DNA of 57,969 nucleotides from Halomonas sp. A11-A. Lineage in GTDB: Bacteria; Pseudomonadota; Gammaproteobacteria; Pseudomonadales; Halomonadaceae. The notes under the pieces are model-generated. The model searched no databases, had not been told where the DNA came from, and saw only the letters and a list, made by a program, of their open reading frames with translations. Both the position numbers and the translations under genes were made by a program. Positions 18,308-28,968 of the stretch are shown piece after piece. How positions within the stretch are numbered: the first letter of the stretch is position 1; every line of letters starts with the position of its first letter. The DNA is taken from positions 1-57,969 of the forward strand of contig NZ_QGTM01000022.1 in assembly GCF_003182195.1 (NCBI RefSeq), given 5' to 3'.

Positions 18308-19189
18308 CTAGCGGCGCTGGGAAACGCCCACGCCCAGCAGGATCATCCCCAGCGCCAGCAGGTGGTTCCACTCGGGGCGCTCCCCCAGGAAGAGCAGGCC
18401 GATGGCCACCGCCCAGAGCGGGATCAGGTAGTTGATCAGCGAAAGGAAGGTGGGGCCCGCGGCCGCCACCAGGGTGAAGTAGACCACGCTGCCCAGCGCC
18501 GTGCAGAGTACGCCCAGCACCACCACGGCCCACAGCGCACCGCTGGAGAGCCCCATGGGCCAGGCGGACTCTGCAGGCAAGAGGGCCAGCGGCAGGGTGA
18601 GCAGGCAGGCCATCCCCAGCACCAGTGCCGAGGTCGACCAGGCGTCGCTGGCCGGCTTGTGGCGAGCGATGATGGTGTTGATCGCGTAGCAGCAGGCGGC
18701 CAGCAGCACCGCCAGCTGCGCCAGCAGGGTCTCGCCCTGTCCGCCCAGCTCACGCAGCGCGGCGGGCCCCACCAGCGCCAGGATGCCGGCGAAGCCGATC
18801 ACGAAGCCCGTGAGCCGGGCGGAGGTCATGCGCTCCCCCGCCACCAGGCAGTGCGCCAGCACCAGGGTCATGAGCGGCATGATCGCCATCAGGATGCCGG
18901 CCAGCCCGCTGTCGATGCGCTGCTGACCCCAACTGATCAGCAGGAAGGGGGTCATGTTGCCCACCACGGCGATGGCCAGCATGAAGCCCCACAGCCGCCC
19001 GCCGCGGGGCCAGGCGCGCCCCAGCAGCAGCACCAACCCGAGCAGCACCAGGCTGGCCAGCAGGTTGCGCCCCACCACCAGCATGGCCGGGTCCAGCTCG
19101 GCCACCGCGATCCGGGTCAGGGCAAAGGAGCTGCCCCACAGCAGGGAGAGGGTGACCAGCAGTAGCCAGTGGCTCAGGGGGCGCGTCAT
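18308..19189 (-). CDS. EamA-family (drug/metabolite) transporter
   Basis: The 293-residue protein has ten predicted membrane helices in two EamA repeats (residues about 8-140 and 150-290). It opens with the typical LLWGSSFALTRIAV segment. Substrates in this superfamily vary widely (amino acids, nucleotides, metabolites) and cannot be read from sequence. It is divergent from the MFS gene at 19325. Confidence 0.88.
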   Translation of the reverse strand: MTRPLSHWLLLVTLSLLWGSSFALTRIAVAELDPAMLVVGRNLLASLVLLGLVLLLGRAWPRGGRLWGFMLAIAVVGNMTPFLLISWGQQRIDSGLAGILMAIMPLMTLVLAHCLVAGERMTSARLTGFVIGFAGILALVGPAALRELGGQGETLLAQLAVLLAACCYAINTIIARHKPASDAWSTSALVLGMACLLTLPLALLPAESAWPMGLSSGALWAVVVLGVLCTALGSVVYFTLVAAAGPTFLSLINYLIPLWAVAIGLLFLGERPEWNHLLALGMILLGVGVSQRR

Positions 19190-19324
19190 GGCAGGGTTCC
19201 GTGTGACAGTCCGTGCGAGGTCAGGGTGGCCGGGAGGGGTAGCCGAGGGAGCGGCCTACCGACATGGGGCCATGGAGCTTACCATGCTAATCTATTTGGC
19301 CCTTCACCCGACGAGTCAACGCCG

Positions 19325-20560
19325 ATGTCCGCGATGCCGGAGCCCACGGATCCCCATTCCCCCCGACCGAACCGCCGCCTGCTGCTGGTCTTCATCGGCC
19401 TGATGGTGCTGGTGGGGCTCAACCTGCGCCCCGCCCTCTCAAGCCTCGCCCCGGTGCTCACCCGCATCCAGCAGGATACCGGCCTCTCGCCGCTCGCCAT
19501 CGGCGCGCTCACCACCCTGCCGGTGCTCTGCCTGGGGCTCTTCGCACCCCTGGCCCCCTGGCTGGCCAAGCGGCTGGGCCCGGAGCGGGCCCTGGCCGCC
19601 GGCCTCGCGCTGCTGGCCGGCGGGCTCGCGCTGCGCGGCATTCCCCTGATCGCGACCCTCTTCCTCGGCACCCTGATGGTGGGCGCCGCCATCGGCGTGG
19701 CCGGCACCCTGCTGCCCGCCCTGGTCAAGCGCGAGCTGCCCGCCGGCGCCGACCTGATGACCGGCGTCTACACCATGGCGCTGTGCCTGGGGGGCGCCCT
19801 GGGCGCGGGGCTCGCCATTCCGTTAACCGAGTGGCTGGGCGGCTGGCACCTGGGTCTGGCCAGCTGGGCGGCGCTCGCCGTTCTGGCCCTGGCGGCCTGG
19901 CTGCTGCTGGCGCCACGCCGGGATGAAACCGCCCTGCCCGGAGGCAGCGGCTCCATGCGCGCCGTGCTCGGCCAGCCCCTGGCCTGGCAGGTGATGCTCT
20001 TCATGGGGCTGCAGTCATCACTGGCCTATATCGTCTTCGGCTGGCTGCCGACCCTGCTGGTCGCCCGAGGCTACGGCGAGGCCGAGGCCGGCTGGATGAT
20101 GGGCGCTTCGGTGATGGCGCAGCTACCGGCGGCCCTGGCCGCCCCCTGGCTGGCCCGACTGGGGCGCGACCAGCGCCCAGCGCTGCTCACCGTGCTGGCC
20201 CTGATTGCCGCGGGCTTCTGGCTGCTGCTGCAGGGGCCGGTGGCGCTGCGCTGGCTCGGCGTGGTGCTGCTGGGCTTCGGCCAGGGAGGCGGCTTCAGCA
20301 TGGCGCTCACGCTGATCGTGCTGCGCTCAGGCAACTCCCGGCTGGCCGGCAAGCTCTCCGGCCTGGCCCAGGGCGGCGGCTATACTCTGGCCGCCCTGGG
20401 GCCGCTGGGTGTAGGGGTCATGCTGCAGCTCGATCTGGGCCTTGCCACCATCACCATCGTGCTGATGTCGGTCTGCGCCCTGGCTGGCCTGTTCGCCCTG
20501 TTCGCCGGCCGCAACCGACGCCTGGAGATCGATGCCGAGGGGCGCCTGGTCACCCGCTGA
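19325..20560 (+). CDS. MFS transporter, CynX/NimT-like
   Basis: The start at 19325 gives 411 residues with a short polar N-terminus and twelve membrane helices. The segment GLNLRPALSSLAPVL in helix 1 is characteristic of the CynX/NimT (cyanate permease-like) subfamily. No cyanase or nitroimidazole gene is nearby, so the substrate is unknown. Longer upstream extension in frame overlaps the divergent EamA gene and lacks conservation. Confidence 0.88.
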   Translation: MSAMPEPTDPHSPRPNRRLLLVFIGLMVLVGLNLRPALSSLAPVLTRIQQDTGLSPLAIGALTTLPVLCLGLFAPLAPWLAKRLGPERALAAGLALLAGGLALRGIPLIATLFLGTLMVGAAIGVAGTLLPALVKRELPAGADLMTGVYTMALCLGGALGAGLAIPLTEWLGGWHLGLASWAALAVLALAAWLLLAPRRDETALPGGSGSMRAVLGQPLAWQVMLFMGLQSSLAYIVFGWLPTLLVARGYGEAEAGWMMGASVMAQLPAALAAPWLARLGRDQRPALLTVLALIAAGFWLLLQGPVALRWLGVVLLGFGQGGGFSMALTLIVLRSGNSRLAGKLSGLAQGGGYTLAALGPLGVGVMLQLDLGLATITIVLMSVCALAGLFALFAGRNRRLEIDAEGRLVTR

Positions 20561-20651
20561 CAACGCGGACCGCCAGGCTTGTCCGCGATCAATGGCGGCC
20601 CTCCACGGCCGCGGTTAGACTCATGGCAAACCCTTCCGGCAGCGGTGGCGC

Positions 20652-21383
<732 letters not shown>

Positions 21384-21390
21384 GTCCGCC

Positions 21391-23754
21391 ATGAGGGCCC
21401 TCGACCGCAAGCTCGCCCGCGACGTTTGGCGCCTCAAGGGCCAGGCGCTGGCCATCGCCGTGGTGATCGCCGGCGGGGTGATGACCCTGATCCTCTCGGT
21501 GACCACCCTGGAGGCGCTCTCCGGGGCCCGGGAGCGCTTCTACGCCAGCCACCACTTCGCCGAGGTGTTCGCCGACGTCAAGCGCGCGCCGCTGGGGGTG
21601 GTGAACCGGCTGCAGGAGATCGAAGGGGTCAACCTGATCGAGCCCCGGGTGCAGGCCGCCATGCGCCTCTCGGTGTCGGGCTTCGACGACCCCATCCGCG
21701 GGCTGGCCCAGTCGATCCCCGATGGGCGTCAGCCGATACTCAACCGCCTGCACCTGGTGGCCGGCGGCCTGCCCGAGGCGGGCCGCGACGACCAGGCGGT
21801 GGTCTCCGATGCCTTCGCCGAGGCCCATGGGCTGGTCCCGGGCGACAGCCTGGAGGCGATCATCGACGGCCGCCGGGTGCGGCTGCAGCTCGCGGGCATC
21901 GCCCTGAGCCCGGAGTTCCTCTATCAGGTCGCCCCCACCGACCTGATGCCCGACTACCGCCGCTACGCCGTGCTTTGGATGAACCAGCGAACCCTCGCCA
22001 ACGCCTACGGCATGGAGGGCGCCTTCAACCAGCTGACCCTGACCCTGCAGGCCGGGGCGCAACGCGAGGCGGTGATCGACGCCCTCGACCTGGCGCTGGC
22101 CCGCTACGGTGGCACTGGCGCCTGGACCCGCGACGACCAGCCCTCCCACCGCTTCCTCGACGAGGAGCTCAACCAGCAGCGCATCCAGGCCACGGTGCTG
22201 CCGGCGATCTTCCTCTCGGTCTCCGCCTTCCTGCTCCACGTGGTGATGGGCCGCCTGATCCAGACCCAGCGCGAGCAGGTCGCCGTGCTCAAGGCCTTCG
22301 GCTACCGCGACGGGGAGCTGGCCCGCCATTTCGGCCTGCTGGCCGGGATGATCGTGCTGCTCGGCTGGGCGCTGGGCGTGGCCCTGGGGGCCTGGGCGGC
22401 CAGCGGCATGGCCAGCCTCTATCGGGAGTACTTCCGTTTCCCCGAGATGCCCTTCCGGGTGCCGCTCTGGGCGCTGGCGCTGTCGCTGTCGGTGGTGGCC
22501 CTGGCGACCCTGCTCGGCACCTGGCGAGCGGTCTGGCAGGCGGTCAGCCGACCGCCCGCCGAGGCGATGCGCCCGCCGGCCCCGCTGCGCTTTCGCCGCA
22601 GCTGGCTGGAGCGCCTGCTGCCCGCTGCCTTGCTGGGGCAGGAGGGGCGCATGATCCTGCGCCACCTCGCCCGACACCCGGCCAAGGCCGGCCTCTCGGT
22701 GGCCGGCATCGCCCTCTCCGCGGGCCTGCTGATGATGGGCGCCTACCAGCTCGACGCCGTGGAGGCGATGATCGACCAGCAGTATCGCCAAGTGCTGCGC
22801 ATGGACATGGAGCTCACCTTCGCCGAGGCGACCCCGGCCCGGGCCGCCGGCGAGCTGCGCCACCTGCCCGGGGTGCTCGCCGTGGAGACCTGGCGCCGGG
22901 TGCCGGTCACCCTGATTCACGGCCATCGCGAGGAGCGCACCAGCCTGCTGGGCATGGAGCCCGAGCCGCAGCTGCGCCAGGTGTTGGATGGCCAGGGCCG
23001 TCCCCAGCGCCTGCCCGAGGAGGGCCTGATGCTGACCCGCCACCTGGCCGACTCCCTCGATGCCCGGGTGGGGGACGAGCTGGAGGTGGCGATCATGGAG
23101 GGGCGGCGGCGCCAGGTGATGCTGCCGCTGGCCGCCCTGGTAGACGAACCCCTCGGCGTAGGCGCCTATCTCACCCGCCCCCGGCTCAATGCGCTGATGG
23201 GCGAGGGGCCGGCGATCAGCGGTGCCTGGCTGCTGGTGGATGACAACCACCGCGAGGCGCTCAACGCCGCCCTCTGGGAGATGCCCGGGGTGGCCGCCAT
23301 CGGGCGGCTCGACCAGGCCGAGCGGGGCATCCGCGACTACCTCGACGAGACGATCCTGCTGTTCGCGGTGATCTTCGTGGCCATCGCCACCTCGATCAGC
23401 TTCGGCGTGGTCTACAACAACGCTCGCGTCACCTTCGCCGAGCGCGCCCGGGAGCTCGCCACCCTGCAGGTGCTGGGCTACAGCCGTGCCGAGGTGTCGC
23501 GCATCCTGCTCGGCGAGATCGCCCTGCTGACGCTCGCCGCCCTGCCGCCGGGCTGGGCCATCGGCATCGTCTTCAGCCGCCTGCTCAACCAGGCCTTCAG
23601 CAGCGACCTGTTCCGCATTCCGCTGGTGCTCACTCCCCAGGCCTTCGGCATCGCCGCCAGCGGCGTGCTAGCCGCCTCGCTGGTGGTGGCCCTACTGGTG
23701 GTGCGACGCCTGGGCCGCCTGGACAAGCTGCGCGTCCTCAAGGCCGTGGAATAG
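21391..23754 (+). CDS. FtsX-like ABC permease with two FtsX domains
   Basis: The 787-residue membrane protein has an N-terminal helix (about 18-40), a large periplasmic domain and FtsX core helices at about 265-390. A second helix/periplasmic/FtsX set follows (about 430-780). Duplicated FtsX architecture resembles large permeases of the lipoprotein/antibiotic export type. It couples to the ATPase upstream and the HlyD-like adaptor 16 bp downstream. Confidence 0.9.
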   Translation: MRALDRKLARDVWRLKGQALAIAVVIAGGVMTLILSVTTLEALSGARERFYASHHFAEVFADVKRAPLGVVNRLQEIEGVNLIEPRVQAAMRLSVSGFDDPIRGLAQSIPDGRQPILNRLHLVAGGLPEAGRDDQAVVSDAFAEAHGLVPGDSLEAIIDGRRVRLQLAGIALSPEFLYQVAPTDLMPDYRRYAVLWMNQRTLANAYGMEGAFNQLTLTLQAGAQREAVIDALDLALARYGGTGAWTRDDQPSHRFLDEELNQQRIQATVLPAIFLSVSAFLLHVVMGRLIQTQREQVAVLKAFGYRDGELARHFGLLAGMIVLLGWALGVALGAWAASGMASLYREYFRFPEMPFRVPLWALALSLSVVALATLLGTWRAVWQAVSRPPAEAMRPPAPLRFRRSWLERLLPAALLGQEGRMILRHLARHPAKAGLSVAGIALSAGLLMMGAYQLDAVEAMIDQQYRQVLRMDMELTFAEATPARAAGELRHLPGVLAVETWRRVPVTLIHGHREERTSLLGMEPEPQLRQVLDGQGRPQRLPEEGLMLTRHLADSLDARVGDELEVAIMEGRRRQVMLPLAALVDEPLGVGAYLTRPRLNALMGEGPAISGAWLLVDDNHREALNAALWEMPGVAAIGRLDQAERGIRDYLDETILLFAVIFVAIATSISFGVVYNNARVTFAERARELATLQVLGYSRAEVSRILLGEIALLTLAALPPGWAIGIVFSRLLNQAFSSDLFRIPLVLTPQAFGIAASGVLAASLVVALLVVRRLGRLDKLRVLKAVE

Positions 23755-23770
23755 TACAAGGAGACCGACC

Positions 23771-24979
23771 GTGACACTTCGCCCCTGGCAGAGACGCCTC
23801 TTCTGGAGCCTGGCCGCCCTGGCCATGCTGGCCCTGCTGGCCTTGGCGCTGCGCCCGGCGCCGGTGCCGGTCAGCGTGGCCCGGGTCACGGCCGCCCCCT
23901 TCGTCGACTCGGTGATCGAGGAGGGACGCACCCGGCTGCGCGACACCTGGAATGTCTCGGTGCCCATCGCCGGCTACCTGCAGCGGGTGATGCTGGAAGT
24001 CGGTGACGAGGTGGAGCAGGGCCAGCCCCTGTTCCTCCTCGAACCCAGCCCCGCGCCGGCCCTGGATCCCCGCTCCCGTCAGCAGGCCAAGGACGCGCTG
24101 CAAGCGGCCGAGGCGCGCCTCGCGGCCGCCCGAGCCAATCTGGAGACCACCCGCGCCGAGCGGCGCTTCGCCGAGGCCGAGTTCGAGCGCTACCGCACCC
24201 TGCACCAGCGCAACCTGGTCTCCACCGCCGACCTCGACCAGCGCCGCAGCCAGCGCGACCGCCAGCGCGCCATCGAGAGCGCGGCGGCCGCAAGCGTCGA
24301 GGCGGCTCGCTTCGAGGTGGAGAGCGCCCGGGCCGTGCTGGCGGTGGCCAGCGGCCAGCGCGACGATGCCGAGCACCCCGCCCTGGCGGTTCGCGCCCCC
24401 ATCAGCGGCACGGTGCTGACCCGCTACCGCTGCTGCGAGGGCAGTGTGGCCGCCGGCGAGCGCATCCTCGAGCTCGGCAGCCTCGCGGATCTGGAGATCC
24501 AGGTGGACCTGCTCTCCATGGATGCCGTGCGGGTCCGCCCCGGCATGGCGGTGCGCCTGACCGGCTGGGGCGGCGAGGAGGCGCTCGCGGGCGTGGTGCG
24601 GCGCATCGAACCCGCCGGCTTCACCCGGGTCTCGGCGCTGGGCGTCGACGAGCAGCGGGTGCCGGTGATCGTCGACTTCGCCGAGGAGGTCGACCCCGCC
24701 GCCCTGGGCCTGGGCAGCGGTTTCCGGGTCGACGCCGAGTTCCTGGTCTGGCAGGCCGATGAGGTACTGCAGCTGCCTACCAGCGCCCTGTTCCGCGCCG
24801 ACGGGGAGTGGGCGGTGTTCCGCGTGGAGGAAGCCCGCGCCCGCCGGGTGGCGGTCACCCCGGGGCGGCGCAGCGGCCTCGTCACCCAGGTGCTCGAGGG
24901 GGTGGAGGCCGGCGACCTGATCATCACCCACCCGGGCGAGCGGGTCGCCGAGGGCGTGCGGGTGCGCATCGACGAGTGA
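23771..24979 (+). CDS. HlyD/RND-type periplasmic adaptor protein
   Basis: Translation likely starts at GTG 23771, preceded by AAGGAG. The 402-residue protein has one N-terminal membrane anchor (about 10-30), a barrel-sandwich/lipoyl half (DSVIEEGRTRLRDTW...), a long Ala/Glu/Arg-rich coiled coil at about 100-190, and the second lipoyl half (VRAPISGTVL) plus beta-barrel. It should bridge the inner-membrane permease to an outer-membrane channel. No TolC gene lies in the window, so the channel must be encoded elsewhere. Confidence 0.91.
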   Translation: MTLRPWQRRLFWSLAALAMLALLALALRPAPVPVSVARVTAAPFVDSVIEEGRTRLRDTWNVSVPIAGYLQRVMLEVGDEVEQGQPLFLLEPSPAPALDPRSRQQAKDALQAAEARLAAARANLETTRAERRFAEAEFERYRTLHQRNLVSTADLDQRRSQRDRQRAIESAAAASVEAARFEVESARAVLAVASGQRDDAEHPALAVRAPISGTVLTRYRCCEGSVAAGERILELGSLADLEIQVDLLSMDAVRVRPGMAVRLTGWGGEEALAGVVRRIEPAGFTRVSALGVDEQRVPVIVDFAEEVDPAALGLGSGFRVDAEFLVWQADEVLQLPTSALFRADGEWAVFRVEEARARRVAVTPGRRSGLVTQVLEGVEAGDLIITHPGERVAEGVRVRIDE

Positions 24980-25040
24980 GCCTGGCGACTGGGCCCGCCC
25001 CTTCGTATCATGGTCGGCTCATGCCTGCCCCGGAGCCCCC

Positions 25041-26099
25041 ATGTCCATCGACGCTACCTTCTCGTCCCCGCGCCCTGTGCTGGTCATCTACACCGGGGGA
25101 ACCCTGGGCATGGTGGCAGGCGAGCACGGCCTCGTCCCCGGCGGTGACATCGAGGCGCGCCTGGCTCGCGCCCTGGACGGCCTGCCCGCCCAGCGCCGCG
25201 CGGCACTGCCGGACCATGAGGTGCTGGCCTTACCCGCCCCCATCGACTCCAGTGCCGCCACCCCGCGGGAGTGGCAGCGACTGGCCGACGAGATCGCCAC
25301 GCGCTTCCGGGACCACGCCGGCATCGTGGTGCTGCACGGCACCGATACCCTGGCCTGGACGGCCTCGAGCCTCGCCTATCAGCTTCAGGGCCTGGACCGC
25401 CCGGTGGTGGTGACCGGCGCCATGCAACCGCTGGAAGCCGAGAACAGCGACGCGGCCGACAACGTCGAGCTGGCGCTGCGTTTTGCGATCAACCCAGCGC
25501 TTCAGGAGGTGGCCATCGCCTTCGGCGGCAGGCTGCTGCGTGGCGTGCGGGCGCGCAAGTGGCAGACGCGGGACGCCGACGCCTTCGTCAGTCCCAACTA
25601 TCCGCTGCTCGGCGAGCGGGTCGGCAACGACGCCGTGCTCTATCCCGGACGAGGCCTGGCACAGCAGCAGCGTGGCGCCCCACGCTTCGAGCTACCCGAC
25701 TATGGCCCCCTCGCGGAAGGTGGGGTGGCGCGCATCGTGCTGTGGCCGGGCATCACCGCCCGCCAGGTGGCGGCCTGGCTCGAGGAGCCGACGCTCAAGG
25801 GGGCCCTGCTGGAGGTGTGGGGAGGCGGCAACGTGCCGGAGGATCCCGAGCTGCTCGGCGTGCTCGCCGAGGCCAGCGGTCGGGGCAAGCTGCTGGCGGC
25901 GATCAGCCAGTGCCCCCATGGCGGCATCGACATCGGCCAGTACGCCGCGGGCCAGGGGCTTCAGGCGGCCGGGGTGCTGTCGGCCGATGCCATGACCCCG
26001 GAGGCGGCACTGACCAAGCTGGTCCACCTGCTGGCCCAGCCGCTGGCGGAAGACGAGCGACGGCGGCGCTTCCTCACTCCGCTGGTGGGAGAGCGGTGA
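25041..26099 (+). CDS. ansA: type I (cytoplasmic) L-asparaginase
   Basis: The 352-residue protein has the two asparaginase catalytic motifs: TGGTLG near residue 18 (nucleophile Thr) and HGTDTLAW near residue 93 (Thr-Asp pair). No signal peptide is present, which fits the low-affinity cytoplasmic type I enzyme converting asparagine to aspartate and ammonia. It appears monocistronic or linked to the small DUF2789 gene 92 bp downstream. Confidence 0.92.
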   Translation: MSIDATFSSPRPVLVIYTGGTLGMVAGEHGLVPGGDIEARLARALDGLPAQRRAALPDHEVLALPAPIDSSAATPREWQRLADEIATRFRDHAGIVVLHGTDTLAWTASSLAYQLQGLDRPVVVTGAMQPLEAENSDAADNVELALRFAINPALQEVAIAFGGRLLRGVRARKWQTRDADAFVSPNYPLLGERVGNDAVLYPGRGLAQQQRGAPRFELPDYGPLAEGGVARIVLWPGITARQVAAWLEEPTLKGALLEVWGGGNVPEDPELLGVLAEASGRGKLLAAISQCPHGGIDIGQYAAGQGLQAAGVLSADAMTPEAALTKLVHLLAQPLAEDERRRRFLTPLVGER

Positions 26100-26191
26100 C
26101 GGCTCCCTGCACCAGCGTTGACGAGGGTCATGCAGCGCGCGGCGCAAGCCGCTATGGTGGGAGGTATTCCAACACCGCAAGGAGAGCCACC

Positions 26192-26428
26192 ATGGAACAC
26201 CCCGACCACCCCTTCACCGAACTCTTCGAGCAGCTGGGCCTCGCGTCGGACCCGGAGGCGATCAAGCGCTTCATCGAGCGCAACGGTCCCATTCCCGAGG
26301 AGATCCCCCTGCCGGACGCCCCCTGCTGGAACGAGGGCCAGGCCGAGTTCCTGCGCGAGGCCATCGAAGCGGACGCCGACTGGGCCGAGGTGGTCGACCA
26401 CCTGAACGCCTCGCTACGCAAGCCCTGA
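26192..26428 (+). CDS. small acidic DUF2789-family protein
   Basis: This 78-residue protein has a good ribosome-binding site (AAGGAG, 8 bases upstream of ATG). The sequence pattern, with EHPDHPFTELFEQLGL at the start, a central IPLPDAPCW and an acidic helical end, matches the DUF2789 family, found in gammaproteobacteria. Function is unknown. It is convergent with the TVP38 gene, with only 15 bp between stop codons. Confidence 0.8.
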   Translation: MEHPDHPFTELFEQLGLASDPEAIKRFIERNGPIPEEIPLPDAPCWNEGQAEFLREAIEADADWAEVVDHLNASLRKP

Positions 26429-26443
26429 TGGCCGTCGGCCAGG

Positions 26444-27124
26444 CTAGCCGTTGGCGGCCTGGCCGTTGGCCTCCACCCGCCGCCTGACCCAGGCACCCAC
26501 CAGCAGCAGTACCGTGAGCGCCAGCAGCGGCAGCACCACGCCGATGCCCAGCGCCTCGTCGCTGTCCACCGCCTCCAGCGCCCCATAGATGGCGCTGGCA
26601 TAGACCGCCCACTTCACGCCGAGACCGATGGTCGCCGCCAGCAGGAAGGTGCCAAGCGGCAGGCGCAGCAGGCCGGCGGCATAGTTGACGACCGAGTGGG
26701 GGAAGCCCGGGAGCACGCGCAGGGCGCACTGGGTCAGGAAATCGCTGCGCTGTTCCAGACGACGCATGATCTTGCGGGTGAGCCCCTTCGGCGTCCAGCG
26801 ATCGCCGACGCGGGCGGAGAGCCAGTAGGCGCCCAAGGCCCCCAGCACGCTGCCCACGATCAGCATGGGGGTCGCCGCCAGGGGCGAATAGAAGGGGGCG
26901 ATCAGCCACAGCCCGATGCTGCCGGGCAGGCCCAGCGCCAGGGTCACGGCCATCACCAGGATCACGCTGATGATCACGGCGGGATGGTGGGAGGCCTCGT
27001 CCGCCCAGCGCTGCAGATCCGCCAGGTCAGGCGAGTGCCAGATCCACAGGTAGAGCGCCATCAACACGACGCCACCCACCGCCGCTACCCGCCAGGGCCA
27101 GCGCAGTGAACTATCGTTGAACAT
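26444..27124 (-). CDS. TVP38/TMEM64 (VTT/DedA superfamily) membrane protein
   Basis: The 226-residue protein has about five membrane helices and a VTT domain (residues about 50-195). The segments LPGSIGLWLIAPF and LRVLPGFPHSVVNYAAGL are the conserved re-entrant/hairpin motifs, with Arg before the second. DedA-superfamily members are implicated in lipid scrambling and membrane homeostasis. The specific role here is unknown. Confidence 0.88.
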   Translation of the reverse strand: MFNDSSLRWPWRVAAVGGVVLMALYLWIWHSPDLADLQRWADEASHHPAVIISVILVMAVTLALGLPGSIGLWLIAPFYSPLAATPMLIVGSVLGALGAYWLSARVGDRWTPKGLTRKIMRRLEQRSDFLTQCALRVLPGFPHSVVNYAAGLLRLPLGTFLLAATIGLGVKWAVYASAIYGALEAVDSDEALGIGVVLPLLALTVLLLVGAWVRRRVEANGQAANG

Positions 27125-27282
27125 CGATCATCTTCCGGTGCGCAGAGGCGCCCATGGTGCCATGCAGGAGCCATCCTACGCCAGCATGGCAACCGCCGCG
27201 GCGGCGTGGTCGAGCCCGCGGGGTCAGTAAAGAACGTCGCGGATCACCTGATATCGGCCAGCGGCGACACCCTGAGCGCAAA

Positions 27283-27311
27283 GAGGCCCGGCATGCGGCA
27301 TGCCGGGCCTC
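27283..27311 (-). terminator. terminator after trhP
   Basis: A perfect 12-bp stem (GAGGCCCGGCAT / ATGCCGGGCCTC) with a 5-base loop is followed by TTTGCGC on the minus strand, just downstream of the gene ending at 27328. The surrounding gap, 27125-27327, holds nothing else recognisable. Confidence 0.75.
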
Positions 27312-27327
27312 CTCTGGACGGCCGGGC

Positions 27328-28770
27328 TTACCCCCTGAGGTCGCGCATCAGCAGCGCGAACTCGATGCGCTCAGGTGCGATCGCCTCGCCAGGCACCGGG
27401 ATGCGCACCACGTGGCCGGAGCCCGGCGCTACCCCCACGGACTCGCCGCGCTTGTTCTCAATCTGCTCGAGCACGAAGCGGCGGTTGCCGCCGGGCAGCA
27501 TCAGCTCCATGCCGTCCCCCACCTCGAAGCGGTTCTTGACGTCCACCTCCAGCACGCCGCGGTCGGGGTCATAGCCGATCACCTCGCCGACGAACTGCTG
27601 GTGCACCCCCACCGAGTTGCCCTGCTCGTAGTTCTGGTACTCGTCGTGCACGTGGCGGCGATAGAAGCCTTCCGTGTAGCCACGGTTGGCGAGGTTGTCG
27701 AGCTCGTCCATCAGGCGCATGTCGAAGGGCCTGCCGGCCACGGCATCATCGATGGCGCGACGGTAGACCTGGGCGGTGCGCGCCACGTAGTAGTGGGACT
27801 TGGTGCGCCCCTCGATCTTCAGTGAGGTGACGCCCATCTGGGTCAGACGCGGCACGTGCTGGACGGCGCGCAGGTCCTTGGAGTTCATGATGTAGGTGCC
27901 GTGCTCGTCCTCGAACACCGGCATCAGCTCGCCCGGGCGGGTGCGGTCCTCGATCAGCGCCGAGAGCTCGTCCTGGCCCTCCACCCCGCCGGCGGTGGCC
28001 GTGGTCTGGGACAGGCCGGCGAAGGAGGTGCTGCCGCCGCCGGAGGCAATCAGCCCGCCCTGCGCCCCGCCCTGCTCGGGGGTCCAGACGCCGCTGGCCG
28101 CATGGGCGGCCGCCGAGTTGGCCGGCACCAGGTCGCCGGTCTCGTCCTGGGCGGCGGCCACGGTGTTGTACTTCCAGCGGCAGGCGTTGGTGCAGGTGCC
28201 CTGGTTGGGGTCGCGGTGGTTGAAGTAGCCGGAGAGCAGGCAGCGCCCGGAGTAGGCGATGCACAGCGCGCCGTGAACGAAGGTCTCGATCTCGAGGTCG
28301 GGGCACTCGGTGCGGATCTCACCGATCTCCTCAAGGGACAGCTCCCGCGACAGGATGATGCGGCTGATGCCCTGGCGCTGCCAGAACCTTGCCGCCGCCC
28401 AGTTGACCACGTTGGACTGCACCGAGAGGTGGATCACCTGGTCGGGCCAGCGCTCGCGCACCATCATGATCAGCCCCGGGTCGGACATGATCAGCGCATC
28501 GGGGCCGGCCTCGATCACCGGCTCCATGTCGCGCAGGTAGGTCTTCAGCTTACTGTTGTGGGGCGCGATGTTGGAGGCCACGTAGAACTGCTTGCCCCGC
28601 TCATGGGCGTAGGCGATGCCCTTGTGCAGGTTGTCGATCTTGAAGTCGTTGTTGCGCACGCGCAGTGAGTAGCGTGGCTGGCCGGCATAGACGGCATCGG
28701 CGCCATACGCGAAGGCGTAGCGCATGTTCTTGAACGTTCCCGCGGGGGAGAGCAGTTCGGGGGCTTGCAT
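27328..28770 (-). CDS. trhP: U32-family TrhP (YegQ), tRNA U34 hydroxylation protein
   Basis: The 480-residue protein starts ELLSPAGTFKNMRYAFAYGADAVYAG, the typical U32 N-terminus. It has the cysteine signature region (CIAYSGRCLLSGYFNHRDPNQGTC, split over residues about 170-197) that likely binds an Fe-S cluster. TrhP supports prephenate-dependent 5-hydroxyuridine formation at tRNA position 34. It is about 25-30 residues longer than E. coli YegQ because of a low-complexity Ala/Gly/Ser-rich insert at about residues 210-275. It is divergent from queC, another wobble-base modification gene. Confidence 0.88.
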   Translation of the reverse strand: MQAPELLSPAGTFKNMRYAFAYGADAVYAGQPRYSLRVRNNDFKIDNLHKGIAYAHERGKQFYVASNIAPHNSKLKTYLRDMEPVIEAGPDALIMSDPGLIMMVRERWPDQVIHLSVQSNVVNWAAARFWQRQGISRIILSRELSLEEIGEIRTECPDLEIETFVHGALCIAYSGRCLLSGYFNHRDPNQGTCTNACRWKYNTVAAAQDETGDLVPANSAAAHAASGVWTPEQGGAQGGLIASGGGSTSFAGLSQTTATAGGVEGQDELSALIEDRTRPGELMPVFEDEHGTYIMNSKDLRAVQHVPRLTQMGVTSLKIEGRTKSHYYVARTAQVYRRAIDDAVAGRPFDMRLMDELDNLANRGYTEGFYRRHVHDEYQNYEQGNSVGVHQQFVGEVIGYDPDRGVLEVDVKNRFEVGDGMELMLPGGNRRFVLEQIENKRGESVGVAPGSGHVVRIPVPGEAIAPERIEFALLMRDLRG

Positions 28771-28968
28771 GTGAGGTCACCGTTGTCAGGACGATGGCAG
28801 CCGGGGCAGAGGCGCTCCGGCGTGCAGGGGGATGGGAAGGCGCGAAAGTCTAGCAATTGCCGCGGAATCTGGCCAGAAAGTGACGATTTGCGTACACTGC
28901 ACGCCACCGGACCGGACCCCGGAATGCCGCACCCACGGCCCCACAAATTCTCCGACCAGAGCTGACCC
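28771..28968. promoter_or_regulatory. divergent promoter region trhP / queC operon
   Basis: This 198-bp gap separates the two divergent tRNA-modification units. A weak candidate for queC is TGGCCA, 17 bp, TACACT (about 28871-28899, plus strand). No preQ1 riboswitch-like structure was recognised. Confidence 0.35.

Noticed and set aside
28771..28968. preQ1 riboswitch before queC
   Set aside because: No aptamer-like stem followed by an A-rich tail was seen, and the genes encode synthesis up to preQ0 in a Gram-negative context.
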